This document shows, in pieces, positions 20,712 through 29,821 of a DNA stretch of 64,000 bases. The DNA is from Gallionella sp. (GTDB taxonomy: Bacteria; Pseudomonadota; Gammaproteobacteria; Burkholderiales; Gallionellaceae): positions 20,457-84,456 of the forward strand of contig JAUSAO010000010.1 in the NCBI GenBank assembly GCA_030652475.1, in the 5' to 3' direction. Under the pieces are notes generated by a model. The model was not told the origin of the DNA and did no database searches. It saw only the letters and a program-made list of their open reading frames with translations. The position numbers and the translations under genes were made by a program. The stretch's first letter is position 1, and each line of letters opens with the position of its first letter.

Positions 20712-21865
20712 TAGAACTCAAGACTCAGTGCGACAGAGCCATAAGCCTGGCTTGGACCCTGCTCTTTGAATTCTCGCGAACGGTAAACACGCATCACGGC
20801 TAACTTGGCACCGTGTCCGGCCACCATGCCCTGGGCGCTGACGCCGATGGCAGCCTGGGCAACCCAGGGTCGGCGAGTGACGCTGTGGCTTGATTGAAAG
20901 AGGTTGCCGTCGAGCGAAAAGTCATGCGCGACGAGTTTTGTTTCCATTGTCCCGAACAGGTGAACACCCGGTTGCGGCCTGACAACTGCTGCATCTCCTG
21001 AACCGCCGTGAATGGAGGCGGATGGCGGACGATTTTCTGCGCCCGGTCTGATCGGATAGGTGCCAAAGTCGTTCGGCAGATTCCAGCCGATACGACCCTC
21101 GATGCCCAGGCTGGCGGAGGTTTCGATGTTGCCCAGTCGCAGGCCCAGCGAGCGTATCGACTCGGCAGAGAAACCCGGCGTGATCGCGCCCGTTCCGCGA
21201 TAGTCCTTGAATTTGCGATCCATGGCCAATTGCAGCGCAGGCTCATTTTTCAACTGATGTTGCCAGCCAAGAAATCTGGCGGCATCGATCGCATCGTGAA
21301 ACAGGTTTTGTGATTGTTCCGCAAGAGCCCACGGGCCGATGACACCCAGGGTGATCTCGCGCGTATCGAGCATTTCCGAGTTGCCTTGTGGTTCATGTTT
21401 CCGGCGGTTCCACGACATGCCCACGTACAGCAAGCCCGCATAAGGTCGATCGTCCTGGATCAGATCGGTTCTGGCAAAGTCTTTTGGTGTGAACATGGAT
21501 TGGCCAAATTTCACCACCACGTTTTGCGTATGTGCGGAGTTTTCTTCATCGGCCCAAAAGTCGGGATTCATAAACTTGATCAGTTCAGCATGCAGTCGCA
21601 CCGGCGTGGGCAGGCATTCGACGCTAAGCTTGCCGGCGATGTCGTGCGAAATAGCGGTGAATGCCACGCCATTCGTGTAATTCTGGTCAGTGCCGGTAAA
21701 AAGGTCGTTCTCCAGTCTGGCTGTTCCCCCGCGAAATCTGACGACCTCATCTGCCTTGCAATCCTCGATGTCAGAGGCGTTTTCATTAGCGGCCTGTGCA
21801 GGCACGAGGTGTAAAAACAGCGCCAGTACCCACGCGGCTTTCCTCAGTCTTGTCGGCAGATGCAT
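20711..21865 (-). CDS. Lipid A deacylase LpxR family outer membrane protein
   Basis: Signal peptide; DLFTGTDQNYTNGV, RPYAGLLYVG, GPWALAEQSQN, terminal SLEF. Confidence 0.85.
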   Translation of the reverse strand: MHLPTRLRKAAWVLALFLHLVPAQAANENASDIEDCKADEVVRFRGGTARLENDLFTGTDQNYTNGVAFTAISHDIAGKLSVECLPTPVRLHAELIKFMNPDFWADEENSAHTQNVVVKFGQSMFTPKDFARTDLIQDDRPYAGLLYVGMSWNRRKHEPQGNSEMLDTREITLGVIGPWALAEQSQNLFHDAIDAARFLGWQHQLKNEPALQLAMDRKFKDYRGTGAITPGFSAESIRSLGLRLGNIETSASLGIEGRIGWNLPNDFGTYPIRPGAENRPPSASIHGGSGDAAVVRPQPGVHLFGTMETKLVAHDFSLDGNLFQSSHSVTRRPWVAQAAIGVSAQGMVAGHGAKLAVMRVYRSREFKEQGPSQAYGSVALSLEF

Positions 21866-21888
21866 CGTGAGGGGCGGTTTGCATGGCA

Positions 21889-22296
21889 TCAAGCCAGACG
21901 CCGCACTAACCGGTGCCAAGCGGTAGCCGCGATTGTCACCCATACCAGCGTTCGCATGCTCATGGCGATCACCGTACGTTTTTCGTAAAGTCCGTCAAAA
22001 AGCACATGCATGCCAAAGGCGGCGAACGCGAGGGCTGTCGCGGCGGCGAGGCCGGCGGCCAGCCAAGCTGACCAGCGTTGTTGTAGCCACAGACCGATGC
22101 CGGCGACAACGTAGGCAAAGCCCGCTACAAAATTAAACCAGAGCACGAATGGCACATAATTTCCGGCCGCAGCGTGCGCCGCTTCGTCACCGAACAGGAT
22201 GGTGCCGCCTTCTTTGATGGTCAGTAATCCGAAACCGACTGCAATCAGGGAAATCACCCAGATAAGGGGGGTGCGTTGTTGTGTCTGTGTATTCAT
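21889..22296 (-). CDS. Small integral membrane protein of unknown function
   Basis: About four hydrophobic helices. Confidence 0.6.
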   Translation of the reverse strand: MNTQTQQRTPLIWVISLIAVGFGLLTIKEGGTILFGDEAAHAAAGNYVPFVLWFNFVAGFAYVVAGIGLWLQQRWSAWLAAGLAAATALAFAAFGMHVLFDGLYEKRTVIAMSMRTLVWVTIAATAWHRLVRRLA

Positions 22297-22336
22297 GAAA
22301 TGACTCCTGTAATATTAATGATGTGATCGGATTGCA

Positions 22337-22789
22337 TTACAGCGCAGCGTCTTTCTTGCCATAGAAATGCTCGATAAAGGGTTTGCGGAATTCGCTGTGG
22401 CAACTGTAGCAGCTGGTTTGGAGTTGCTGGAAGGCAAGAATTACACCCTGGCCGTCTTTGGCCTTTGCTGCCTTGCCCACCGCCTGCGCCTGCTCGTGGG
22501 TTTCGCCGTCATGGGCCTTGAATTTGCCCATGTTGGTGCCCATGAAGCTCATGATGCGCAGCTTTTCGGAGAAGGGCGGCTGGGGGTGGTCGGCGATCAG
22601 CGGCGCGGTTTTTTCCACCTGTTCCCAGTCGCCACGGGAAATGCCGTCAGTGATGACCTGCATGTTTTGCCCCAGGTCTCTCATGACCTGCTGCAAGGCG
22701 AGTGGCTCGCCCGCCTGCGCGCCGGATATGACGCAGAGCAGAGAGGAAGCAGCAAAAAAATTGATGATAAGAGTGCGGGTGTTTTTCAT
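22337..22789 (-). CDS. Cytochrome c'-like monoheme protein
   Basis: Signal peptide; C-terminal CYSCHSEFRKPFIEHFYGK; paralog of 48945..49382. Confidence 0.8.
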   Translation of the reverse strand: MKNTRTLIINFFAASSLLCVISGAQAGEPLALQQVMRDLGQNMQVITDGISRGDWEQVEKTAPLIADHPQPPFSEKLRIMSFMGTNMGKFKAHDGETHEQAQAVGKAAKAKDGQGVILAFQQLQTSCYSCHSEFRKPFIEHFYGKKDAAL

Positions 22790-22860
22790 GTCAGGTTATC
22801 CTTGGGTAAATGATTTTAGTGTAGTCAACCAACGGGGCGCAAATTTTGCGCCCCGTTGAT

Positions 22861-23493
22861 TCAGGCTGCGGTTGAAAGGGTGCTGCCACTGGTTTGTCCG
22901 TCTTGGCCTGATGCGCCATACGTTGCCATCAGATCCATGATTCGGGCCATTACCTGGGCATCTTCGCTCTGTGCGCCGCTTGTGGACGAGGCAGTTGAGC
23001 TTGATGCCTGATAAGTCATTAATTCCTGCGCACTGATCGTTCCATCCTGGTTCGTGTCTGCGGCATCAAAATTCTGAGCCAGGTCGTTCAGTTTTTGCGA
23101 TGTGCCGCCGGTGCTGTCCAACATGCTATTGATGTCACTCTTTGAGATACCCGCACCATCCATGCCACCCCCCTTGCCGCTCATCCGCATACTTTGCAGT
23201 TGGCTGACGAGTTGGTCGGCAAGTTTTGTGACGCTGTCGGACATTTCCTGCTTGGTGATTTTGCCGTCATCATTGCCATCCAGCGCCTTGAAGACATCGT
23301 CCGCGCTGGCGGTTTTTGATGAGACTTTGTCAAAAGCGCCCTGAAAATCGCTTTTCTCTATATATCCCTGGCCTTTGGTATCCAGCTTTGCAAATAAATT
23401 GTCGACCATTTTCGACGAATCCGGTCGCTGCATCCCGCTCATGCCACCCGCCGAAGAACACCCTCCGACACCACCGATTGCGCTCATAACCAT
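22861..23493 (-). CDS. EF-hand domain protein
   Basis: DTKGQGYIEKSDF, DGNDDGKITKQEM, DTNQDGTISAQEL. Confidence 0.85.
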   Translation of the reverse strand: MVMSAIGGVGGCSSAGGMSGMQRPDSSKMVDNLFAKLDTKGQGYIEKSDFQGAFDKVSSKTASADDVFKALDGNDDGKITKQEMSDSVTKLADQLVSQLQSMRMSGKGGGMDGAGISKSDINSMLDSTGGTSQKLNDLAQNFDAADTNQDGTISAQELMTYQASSSTASSTSGAQSEDAQVMARIMDLMATYGASGQDGQTSGSTLSTAA

Positions 23494-23596
23494 ACTCCCT
23501 GTAAAGTTGCTGTATCCCGCCGCCGGGACACACGATTTTTAAGCCAACCAGGCATGGCGGCATGCCCGTTCATCTACATGCGGATAAAAATGCTCG

Positions 23597-24397
23597 TCAG
23601 AAGTGATATTTGATGCCGATGCCTGCTGATACCTGATCTTTGCTGCCGAGGCTCGCGACGATGGGGCTGTCGGCTGCGCCACCCAGAAGCTGCTTGTAAC
23701 GGAGGGTCGCAAAGCCTGACCAGTCACGGGTTATCGCATAATCGGCCATGACACTCACGCCTGCATCCTTGAAGCCCGAGCCGGTTGTATATTGGGCGAT
23801 GCCCGATTGCGCCGACTGCAATGCATCAATGCCGAAGAAGGTCTTCATGTAGTCGGTTGACGCCCAGGTGGTTTCAAGATTGGCACGGAGCTTGAGCTTT
23901 TGACCAAGAGGTATGCCATGGCCAGCAGAGAGTTTCACCGTCGCGCCCTGGTTGCTGTTTGTGATGTTCTGCCTGACATCGACGGAAGCCTGCCAGCCTT
24001 GCTTGCGGAAGCGGACAAAGCCGCCTGCATCAAGGCCCGTGCCGATATCACCCAGCCCGTTCAGTGCGGCATTGTCATCCTGATTGCGACCACGGCGCAG
24101 AGCCAGCAGCGGTCCGGCCGTGATGGACACGCCCTGCTCGGTTTTGTAATGCAGGAGATTGGCGCCCGCCGTCATGCGGGTGAAAAACAGGCTGTCCCCG
24201 TAGTAGAGATTGATATTTGGCATGACTCTCGTCTTACTGCCTTTTGAGCCTTCATATTCTGGTATCACGTTCAAACCCATGCCGATGTTGCCATGCAAGC
24301 CTGCGGGAGGGGCGAACATATCCTCGCCGGCAACGGCCAGGCTAGTAGCGGAAATCATCCCTGCCACAATGGCGCTCGTTATTTTGCCGGAGATCAT
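23597..24397 (-). CDS. MipA/OmpV family outer membrane protein
   Basis: Signal peptide; GMGLNVIPEYEGSKGSKTRVMPNINLYYGDSLF; C-terminal IGIKYHF. Confidence 0.85.
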   Translation of the reverse strand: MISGKITSAIVAGMISATSLAVAGEDMFAPPAGLHGNIGMGLNVIPEYEGSKGSKTRVMPNINLYYGDSLFFTRMTAGANLLHYKTEQGVSITAGPLLALRRGRNQDDNAALNGLGDIGTGLDAGGFVRFRKQGWQASVDVRQNITNSNQGATVKLSAGHGIPLGQKLKLRANLETTWASTDYMKTFFGIDALQSAQSGIAQYTTGSGFKDAGVSVMADYAITRDWSGFATLRYKQLLGGAADSPIVASLGSKDQVSAGIGIKYHF

Positions 24398-24582
24398 GCT
24401 AAAGCCTCCGCGTCCAGAGCCTCACAAGCAACAAACACGCGCTTAACGATGCGCTGTGCCCTTTCGCGGGTTTCTTGAGATATCGTCGGTTCGTTTTTCG
24501 TCCAATCCAGCTCTACAGCGGCATCAATGGCGGCCTGCCGCAAGACGGTGATGTTGACGTTATTTTGTTTAAGTTGGCGCAT
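24394..24582 (-). CDS. Small hypothetical protein translationally coupled to the OmpV-like gene
   Basis: MRQLKQNNVNITVLRQAAIDAAVELDWTK...; ATGA overlap with 24397 start. Confidence 0.55.
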   Translation of the reverse strand: MRQLKQNNVNITVLRQAAIDAAVELDWTKNEPTISQETRERAQRIVKRVFVACEALDAEALA

Positions 24583-24653
24583 GTCAAATTCCTCTTTTTG
24601 CAATGTTATCCAGTGTGGCTGATACGCGTAACGTGCATTCGTTGTCTCTTGCA

Positions 24654-25031
24654 TCAGCGGCGTCCAGTGCCGCCTCTGCCGTAACTGCCGCTTTGCTTAC
24701 TGCCTGCGTTGATGCCCGGAGCGCCGCGCACGGTATTGCGTTCATTGCGGGAGAAGTAGCCTTGTCCATAGCTGCTGCCTGCACCCCGTTTTTCCATTTG
24801 CTCACGGCCACTGGCGCCGGATTCGCGCATCTGGTCTCGCTCTTCAGGGCTAAATCCATTCATCCGGTCACGCATCTGTTCGCGGTATATGTCGTATTCC
24901 TCATAGCTCATGCTCCGCAGGCGTTCCCTGTCCGGGACCGCGAATTCCTGCGCCGCAGCCGTGGCCATTGTTAGTCCAAGAATGAGCGGGGCGGTAAGGG
25001 TTGAAATACTCATATAAATACGGTTTGTCAT
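24654..25031 (-). CDS. Secreted Glu/Arg and Gly-rich small protein
   Basis: Signal peptide MTNRIYMSISTLTAPLILGLTMATAAAQ; EERDQMRESG; C-terminal SYGRGGTGRR. Confidence 0.55.
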   Translation of the reverse strand: MTNRIYMSISTLTAPLILGLTMATAAAQEFAVPDRERLRSMSYEEYDIYREQMRDRMNGFSPEERDQMRESGASGREQMEKRGAGSSYGQGYFSRNERNTVRGAPGINAGSKQSGSYGRGGTGRR

Positions 25032-25210
25032 CTTCAATTCAAAAAAGTGTTTTAAGCACACGCGACTATTTACAGTGCGAGCGGCGGTCATTGATCCGGC
25101 AAGTAAATTCAGGATTGTTTCTCCTCGCTATGAGGTCATTGCGAGGAGAAACAGATCAGTGGTTAGGTTGCTGCTGTTTCAGCTGTGAATATAAATTGCT
25201 TATCCCCGGA

Positions 25211-25522
25211 TCAGCGTCCGCCCCTGCCATGCCCGCCGCCACCGCCACCGCCGTTACGCCCATATTGTCCGCCCGACCCCGAACCATCGCGTGACATGGT
25301 GCCTTGCCCCTGGCCGCCGCTACCCTGGCTTCGGGATGCCTGTTTTTCAGCGCGTTGTTCCGGGGTCATGCTGGCTTGTTTTTCGGCGCGATAGGCTTCG
25401 CGCTCCTGCTGGGTCATGCGTGACGGGTCTGCATTGACGGGCTCATCCGCAAAACTCGGACCAGTAACGGCAAGGCCGAAAACAAGTGCAGCGTTGTAAA
25501 AAAAGTTTCTGGTGTTCATCAT
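25211..25522 (-). CDS. Secreted Gly-rich small protein
   Basis: Signal peptide; MTQQEREAYRAEKQASMTPEQRAEKQ; C-terminal YGRNGGGGGGGHGRGGR. Confidence 0.6.
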   Translation of the reverse strand: MMNTRNFFYNAALVFGLAVTGPSFADEPVNADPSRMTQQEREAYRAEKQASMTPEQRAEKQASRSQGSGGQGQGTMSRDGSGSGGQYGRNGGGGGGGHGRGGR

Positions 25523-25699
25523 TGACTCCTGTGGGTAGGTTTAAGTTGTGTTGTCACTATCAGGTCGCGTTACTGATGTGGCCATAATGACGGGCAGGCG
25601 TTGCGTAACGATTTCCGCATTGCTGCAAATTGTTACGATGTGTTACCGGGGGCTTGTCACCCGTTACAGCGGGAAGCACTCTCCTGTATAGTAAAAAAC

Positions 25700-26413
25700 A
25701 TGAACAACAAACATATTCTGGTGGTGGATGACGATGCCGGTCTGCGCGAATTGCTGCAGCAGTATCTCTCCGAGCAGGGCTACCGCGTCGATGCCGTTGC
25801 AGACGGTTCCGCCATGGAGCGATACCTTGCGGAACAGGCGGTGGATTTGATTATTCTCGATCTGATGCTGCCGGGGGAGGACGGGTTGACGCTGGCGCGC
25901 AAATTGCGGATGCGGGGCAGCCAGCCGATTATCATGTTGTCGGCGCGCGGTGAGGATATTGACCGTATTATCGGTCTGGAGGTCGGGGCGGACGACTACC
26001 TCGCCAAACCGTTCAACCCGCGTGAGCTGCTGGCGCGCATCCGCTCTGTGTTGCGGCGCAGAGAGGGCGGCGACACTAAAACAGAAAATCCGGCACGGGA
26101 TATGTTCCGTTTCGGCCCTTTCAGCCTTGATCTTCATTCTCGCAGCCTGTCGCGTGAGGGGGCGGAGGTCGTCCTGACCGCCGGAGAATTTAATCTGCTG
26201 CGGGTTTTCGTCGAGCATCCCAATCAGGTGTTGAGCCGTGATAGCCTCATGGACAAACTCAAGGGTTATGAGCGCACGCCGTTTGACCGCAGCATCGATG
26301 TCAGGGTGACGCGATTGCGGCGCAAGATTGAAGGCGATCCATCCACGCCGGTGTATGTACGCACCGTATGGGGAGAAGGTTATCTGTTTGTTCCCGGAAA
26401 CAAGGCCGGATAA
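25700..26413 (+). CDS. OmpR-family response regulator
   Basis: ILVVDDDAGLRELLQQYL; winged-helix FDRSIDVRVTRLRRKIEGDPSTPVYVRTVWGEGYLF. Confidence 0.93.
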   Translation: MNNKHILVVDDDAGLRELLQQYLSEQGYRVDAVADGSAMERYLAEQAVDLIILDLMLPGEDGLTLARKLRMRGSQPIIMLSARGEDIDRIIGLEVGADDYLAKPFNPRELLARIRSVLRRREGGDTKTENPARDMFRFGPFSLDLHSRSLSREGAEVVLTAGEFNLLRVFVEHPNQVLSRDSLMDKLKGYERTPFDRSIDVRVTRLRRKIEGDPSTPVYVRTVWGEGYLFVPGNKAG

Positions 26414-27720
26414 TGTTTTTCGATCATAAGCGCCCCACCCTGTTCCGCAGCACAGCCACCACGGTGGCGGTCGCGTTGATCGTCTTTCAGCTCATCACGC
26501 TCGCAGTTACCGCATATTTCATCATGTTGCCGATGGCCAGACGCTCAGCGGATGATCTTGCCGCCCTCATGGTGCTGTCGGCCCAGACCTGGGTGGAATT
26601 GCCTCCGCAGACGCGTGCAGATTTTGGTCTGGAACTGGCCAAAAAACATCACCTCTGGCTATTCGACGACACCGCCGCGCTGCCGGGTTACGAGCGTTCT
26701 TTGCCCTATTTGACACTACTCGAAAATTCTCTTGAAGCGCGCACCGGGGAAGATATCCGCATCAAGACCACGGAATGGGAACAGGCCTGGTTCTGGACGG
26801 AAATCCATACCGGCGGGAAATTGATCCGTATCGGTTTCCCTCGCGATCAACTCGGCATGCAGCCGCCGCTGGCGCTGCTGCTGGTGTTGGCTGCGACGGT
26901 TGCGCTTACGCTGATCACGGCCGTCATTCTGGCGCGGCGCATCACCCGGCCACTGGAACGGCTCTCCGAGGCGGCAAGACGCGTCGGGCAGGGCAATGTC
27001 CCGGAAGCGTTGCCGGAAAGCGGACCTGAGGAGCTGGCCAGTCTGGCGCGCGCCTTTAATCAGATGGCGTTGCAGGTGCAGGAGCTGCTCGCCAACCGCA
27101 CCACCTTGCTGGCCGGAATTTCCCACGATCTGCGTACGCCGCTGGCGCGTATGCGTCTGGCAGTGGAAATGTTGCCGGAAAACGCTAACCCGAAAATAAT
27201 CGCCCGACTGCAAAACGATCTGGAGGAAATGAATCGCCTCATCGGTGAGTTTCTTGCGTTCAGTCGCGGCTTGGAAAAGGAGGCTGCTCAGGAAAACGAC
27301 CTCAATCAAATATTGCAGGAGTTGGCTGACAATGCCAGAAACGGGGGCGCAGAAATAACGTGGCAGCCACAAAGGCCCTGCATGCGGGCTGTCGGCCAGA
27401 TGGCTTTGCGACGCATACTGGCCAACTTGATTGGCAATGCGGTGCGCTACGGCGCGGACAAGGCGGTGGAAATCGAGTGCGATTGTGCAAACAAAATTAC
27501 CGTCATCCGGGTGCTCGACCGTGGCCCCGGTATTCCCCCCGAACAGGTGGAAAACGTATTCCGGCCTTTTTATCGGCTTGAATCATCGCGCAGCAGCGCC
27601 ACCGGCGGCAGCGGTCTGGGCTTGGCGATTGCGCGCCAACTGGCGGATATCAACGGCTGGAAAATAGAATTGTTGCCACGCGCTGGCGGCGGTACGGAAG
27701 CGCGGCTGATTATCCATTGA
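26413..27720 (+). CDS. EnvZ-like sensor histidine kinase
   Basis: HAMP, ISHDLRTPLARMRLAVEML H-box, DRGPGIPPEQVENVF, GLGLAIARQL. Confidence 0.93.
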   Translation: MFFDHKRPTLFRSTATTVAVALIVFQLITLAVTAYFIMLPMARRSADDLAALMVLSAQTWVELPPQTRADFGLELAKKHHLWLFDDTAALPGYERSLPYLTLLENSLEARTGEDIRIKTTEWEQAWFWTEIHTGGKLIRIGFPRDQLGMQPPLALLLVLAATVALTLITAVILARRITRPLERLSEAARRVGQGNVPEALPESGPEELASLARAFNQMALQVQELLANRTTLLAGISHDLRTPLARMRLAVEMLPENANPKIIARLQNDLEEMNRLIGEFLAFSRGLEKEAAQENDLNQILQELADNARNGGAEITWQPQRPCMRAVGQMALRRILANLIGNAVRYGADKAVEIECDCANKITVIRVLDRGPGIPPEQVENVFRPFYRLESSRSSATGGSGLGLAIARQLADINGWKIELLPRAGGGTEARLIIH

Positions 27721-27953
27721 CAAGGCGGCTGAAAATGCCATCACGGGATCCGTTGGTAAAATAGCGCAGTGGTATGCGCATTGCTGTTTACGGCAGCAGC
27801 GTACAATCCGTTCAGGGTGTGGCGGGGTGTAACACGCAAAAAGTCCGCCCAACACGCGAGAAAATGGATAAGTTGTCAAAAGCAGGCCATGGGAGTATAA
27901 AAATTGAAAAGCGACCAGCAAAATTTACCGTGCAGTCGGGCAGGGAGAAAGAG

Positions 27954-29141
27954 ATGAGCCTTTTTCAGCAACCGGCTCAAACCGGGCCGCGCGAAGTGTT
28001 GACACCTTTCAGACCCATTCCGCTGGAGGTACCAGAGGGGATGAAGCACAACGAGTTTTTCAACAGCACCGAAAACCTTAACGATCTGGTGAACAATAAC
28101 GGTTTGCTGATTAATCCGGAAAATCTGTTGCTCTATCGTAAGGCGCTGGGGCACAGCACCGAGTTTGATTGTTCCATTATTTACAATACCTCCAGGACGA
28201 TACTCAATCCCCTGGGACGACCGGTGCGGCGCACGCAGGTTGCGGACAACGTGAAGCATGTGTGGAACCGGATGAATCAGATCATCATCGATTACATGCT
28301 GGAGCAATATCCGGATCCGGACGAGGCGCTGATTCTGGCGGGTGAGGCGAGTCTGGATGCGACCTGGCCGCTGACCTCCCCGGGTGTGCCCAGCATACGC
28401 ATGCTGCACAACCATTTTGTGGTTTTCCCCAAGCAACAGTTGCGCAATGCCCGGCTGGCTGACAGTAACAACCCCAACCTGACCGACGGCGGCCAGCACA
28501 GTTTATTTCAGGCCTATATGCGCGATGTGTATCGCGAGTTTTTCGCCAGGGCGCTGAATCTGAAAATTTTAAAGCCGGTGAGCGGAGATGATGCCCGCAT
28601 CGGCCTGACCGGATATCCGCAGGGATTACCCAGCTGGGAGATACAGGGCGGGGCGGATGCACTCCGGGATGTGCATTTCTGGCGGGAATATGATGAGGTG
28701 CTGAAGGGCTTTATCGACTTTTACCGTACTTTTTTCTCGCAAGTTTCTACGCATAACGCGCCCATGCTGCCAGATGTTTATTTTCCGGAACAGGTGGAGA
28801 GCGTGCTGCTGTTCAACAACGATTTTATGAAAACCGCGAAAAAAGTGCGTAATCACTGCATCGCGGATGTGAAGTATGCCAGTGCGATACGCTGGCAGCC
28901 CGCATTCAAGCAACTGATTTATCGCAATGATGCGGGCAGGTTGATCGTGACCATCAGCCAAAATTCCATAGGCAATGCGATTACCGAATTACTGGGTGTA
29001 GTGGTGAGCCGCAGCCCGGATGCTGAGGCCTATGCCAAGTTTGAGCCTGCGTTGATCGAACGCCTGCTTGAGGTGCGCCGCCGCCTAATCGATGCTGATC
29101 TGGGTGAGGGTATAGCCACAGCATACTGGCCCAGTGAATAA
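27954..29141 (+). CDS. Conserved-looking protein of unrecognised family (~395 aa)
   Basis: Long ORF with SD (agggagaaagag) before ATG 27954; soluble, no recognised motif. Confidence 0.7.
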   Translation: MSLFQQPAQTGPREVLTPFRPIPLEVPEGMKHNEFFNSTENLNDLVNNNGLLINPENLLLYRKALGHSTEFDCSIIYNTSRTILNPLGRPVRRTQVADNVKHVWNRMNQIIIDYMLEQYPDPDEALILAGEASLDATWPLTSPGVPSIRMLHNHFVVFPKQQLRNARLADSNNPNLTDGGQHSLFQAYMRDVYREFFARALNLKILKPVSGDDARIGLTGYPQGLPSWEIQGGADALRDVHFWREYDEVLKGFIDFYRTFFSQVSTHNAPMLPDVYFPEQVESVLLFNNDFMKTAKKVRNHCIADVKYASAIRWQPAFKQLIYRNDAGRLIVTISQNSIGNAITELLGVVVSRSPDAEAYAKFEPALIERLLEVRRRLIDADLGEGIATAYWPSE

Positions 29142-29237
29142 GGGCTAGGGAGATGACAGGAGTATAATGCTTGACTGATTTTGTCGGGCAATATATAGTC
29201 ATTCCCTAATATTAACTTTATGTGAAAGGTTGTGAAT

Positions 29238-29531
29238 ATGGAACTCCCAAATCGTGATGGTGATGGTTATCTGGTTGATATGAGTGACTGGTCGGAGGAG
29301 ATCGGTCGTGCGATGGCCGAGGTGGATGGTTATGAGCTTAATGATAAAAAGTGGGAGCAGATCATGAAGGCGCGTGAGTATTACGAGCAATTCGGTTCGG
29401 TGCCGCCGATACGCAAGTTCGCCAAGCACATCGGCGAAGACCAGAAGGAGGTCTTTGAGTTGTGGATGACTGGACCGATGAAGCCGATAACCAAGTACGG
29501 CGGTATGCCCAAGCCGACGGGTTGCGTTTGA
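29238..29531 (+). CDS. TusE/DsrC/DsvC family sulfur relay-like protein
   Basis: C-terminal GGMPKPTGCV with penultimate Cys; IRKFAKHIGEDQKEVFELW. Confidence 0.88.
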   Translation: MELPNRDGDGYLVDMSDWSEEIGRAMAEVDGYELNDKKWEQIMKAREYYEQFGSVPPIRKFAKHIGEDQKEVFELWMTGPMKPITKYGGMPKPTGCV

Positions 29532-29536
29532 GTATA

Positions 29537-29562
29537 ATCAGCCGTTTTCAGACGGCTGATTA
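29537..29562 (+). terminator. Hairpin after the DsrC-like gene
   Basis: AATCAGCCGT-tttcag-ACGGCTGATT, no long T run. Confidence 0.5.
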
Positions 29563-29734
29563 ATTCCGGGCAGACCATGTCTGCCGGAATAAGGATACGG
29601 AACTCGTCCGGATGCACATTCGAGCATTTCTTTGAGAACACACCACCATGGTCGGCCAGCCCACTCTGATGACGCTGCCCGCAAATAGTTCACCCACAGC
29701 CCGGATGTCGAAACTGCGCTGCGCTCGTTTTTAC

Positions 29735-29766
29735 GAGAATGACAAATAAATCAGCCTCTCCTTAAT
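29735..29766. repeat. Truncated end of the GCTGATTTATTC MITE-like family
   Basis: gaatgacaaataaatcagcctctccttaa matches the end of copies A/B (gacgaataaatcagcatctcctta). Confidence 0.7.
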
Positions 29767-29821
29767 CCCTTATCTCTCTCCGTAAGCGATAATCCGGGTT
29801 GCGAATTTATTGGAGTTTTGC

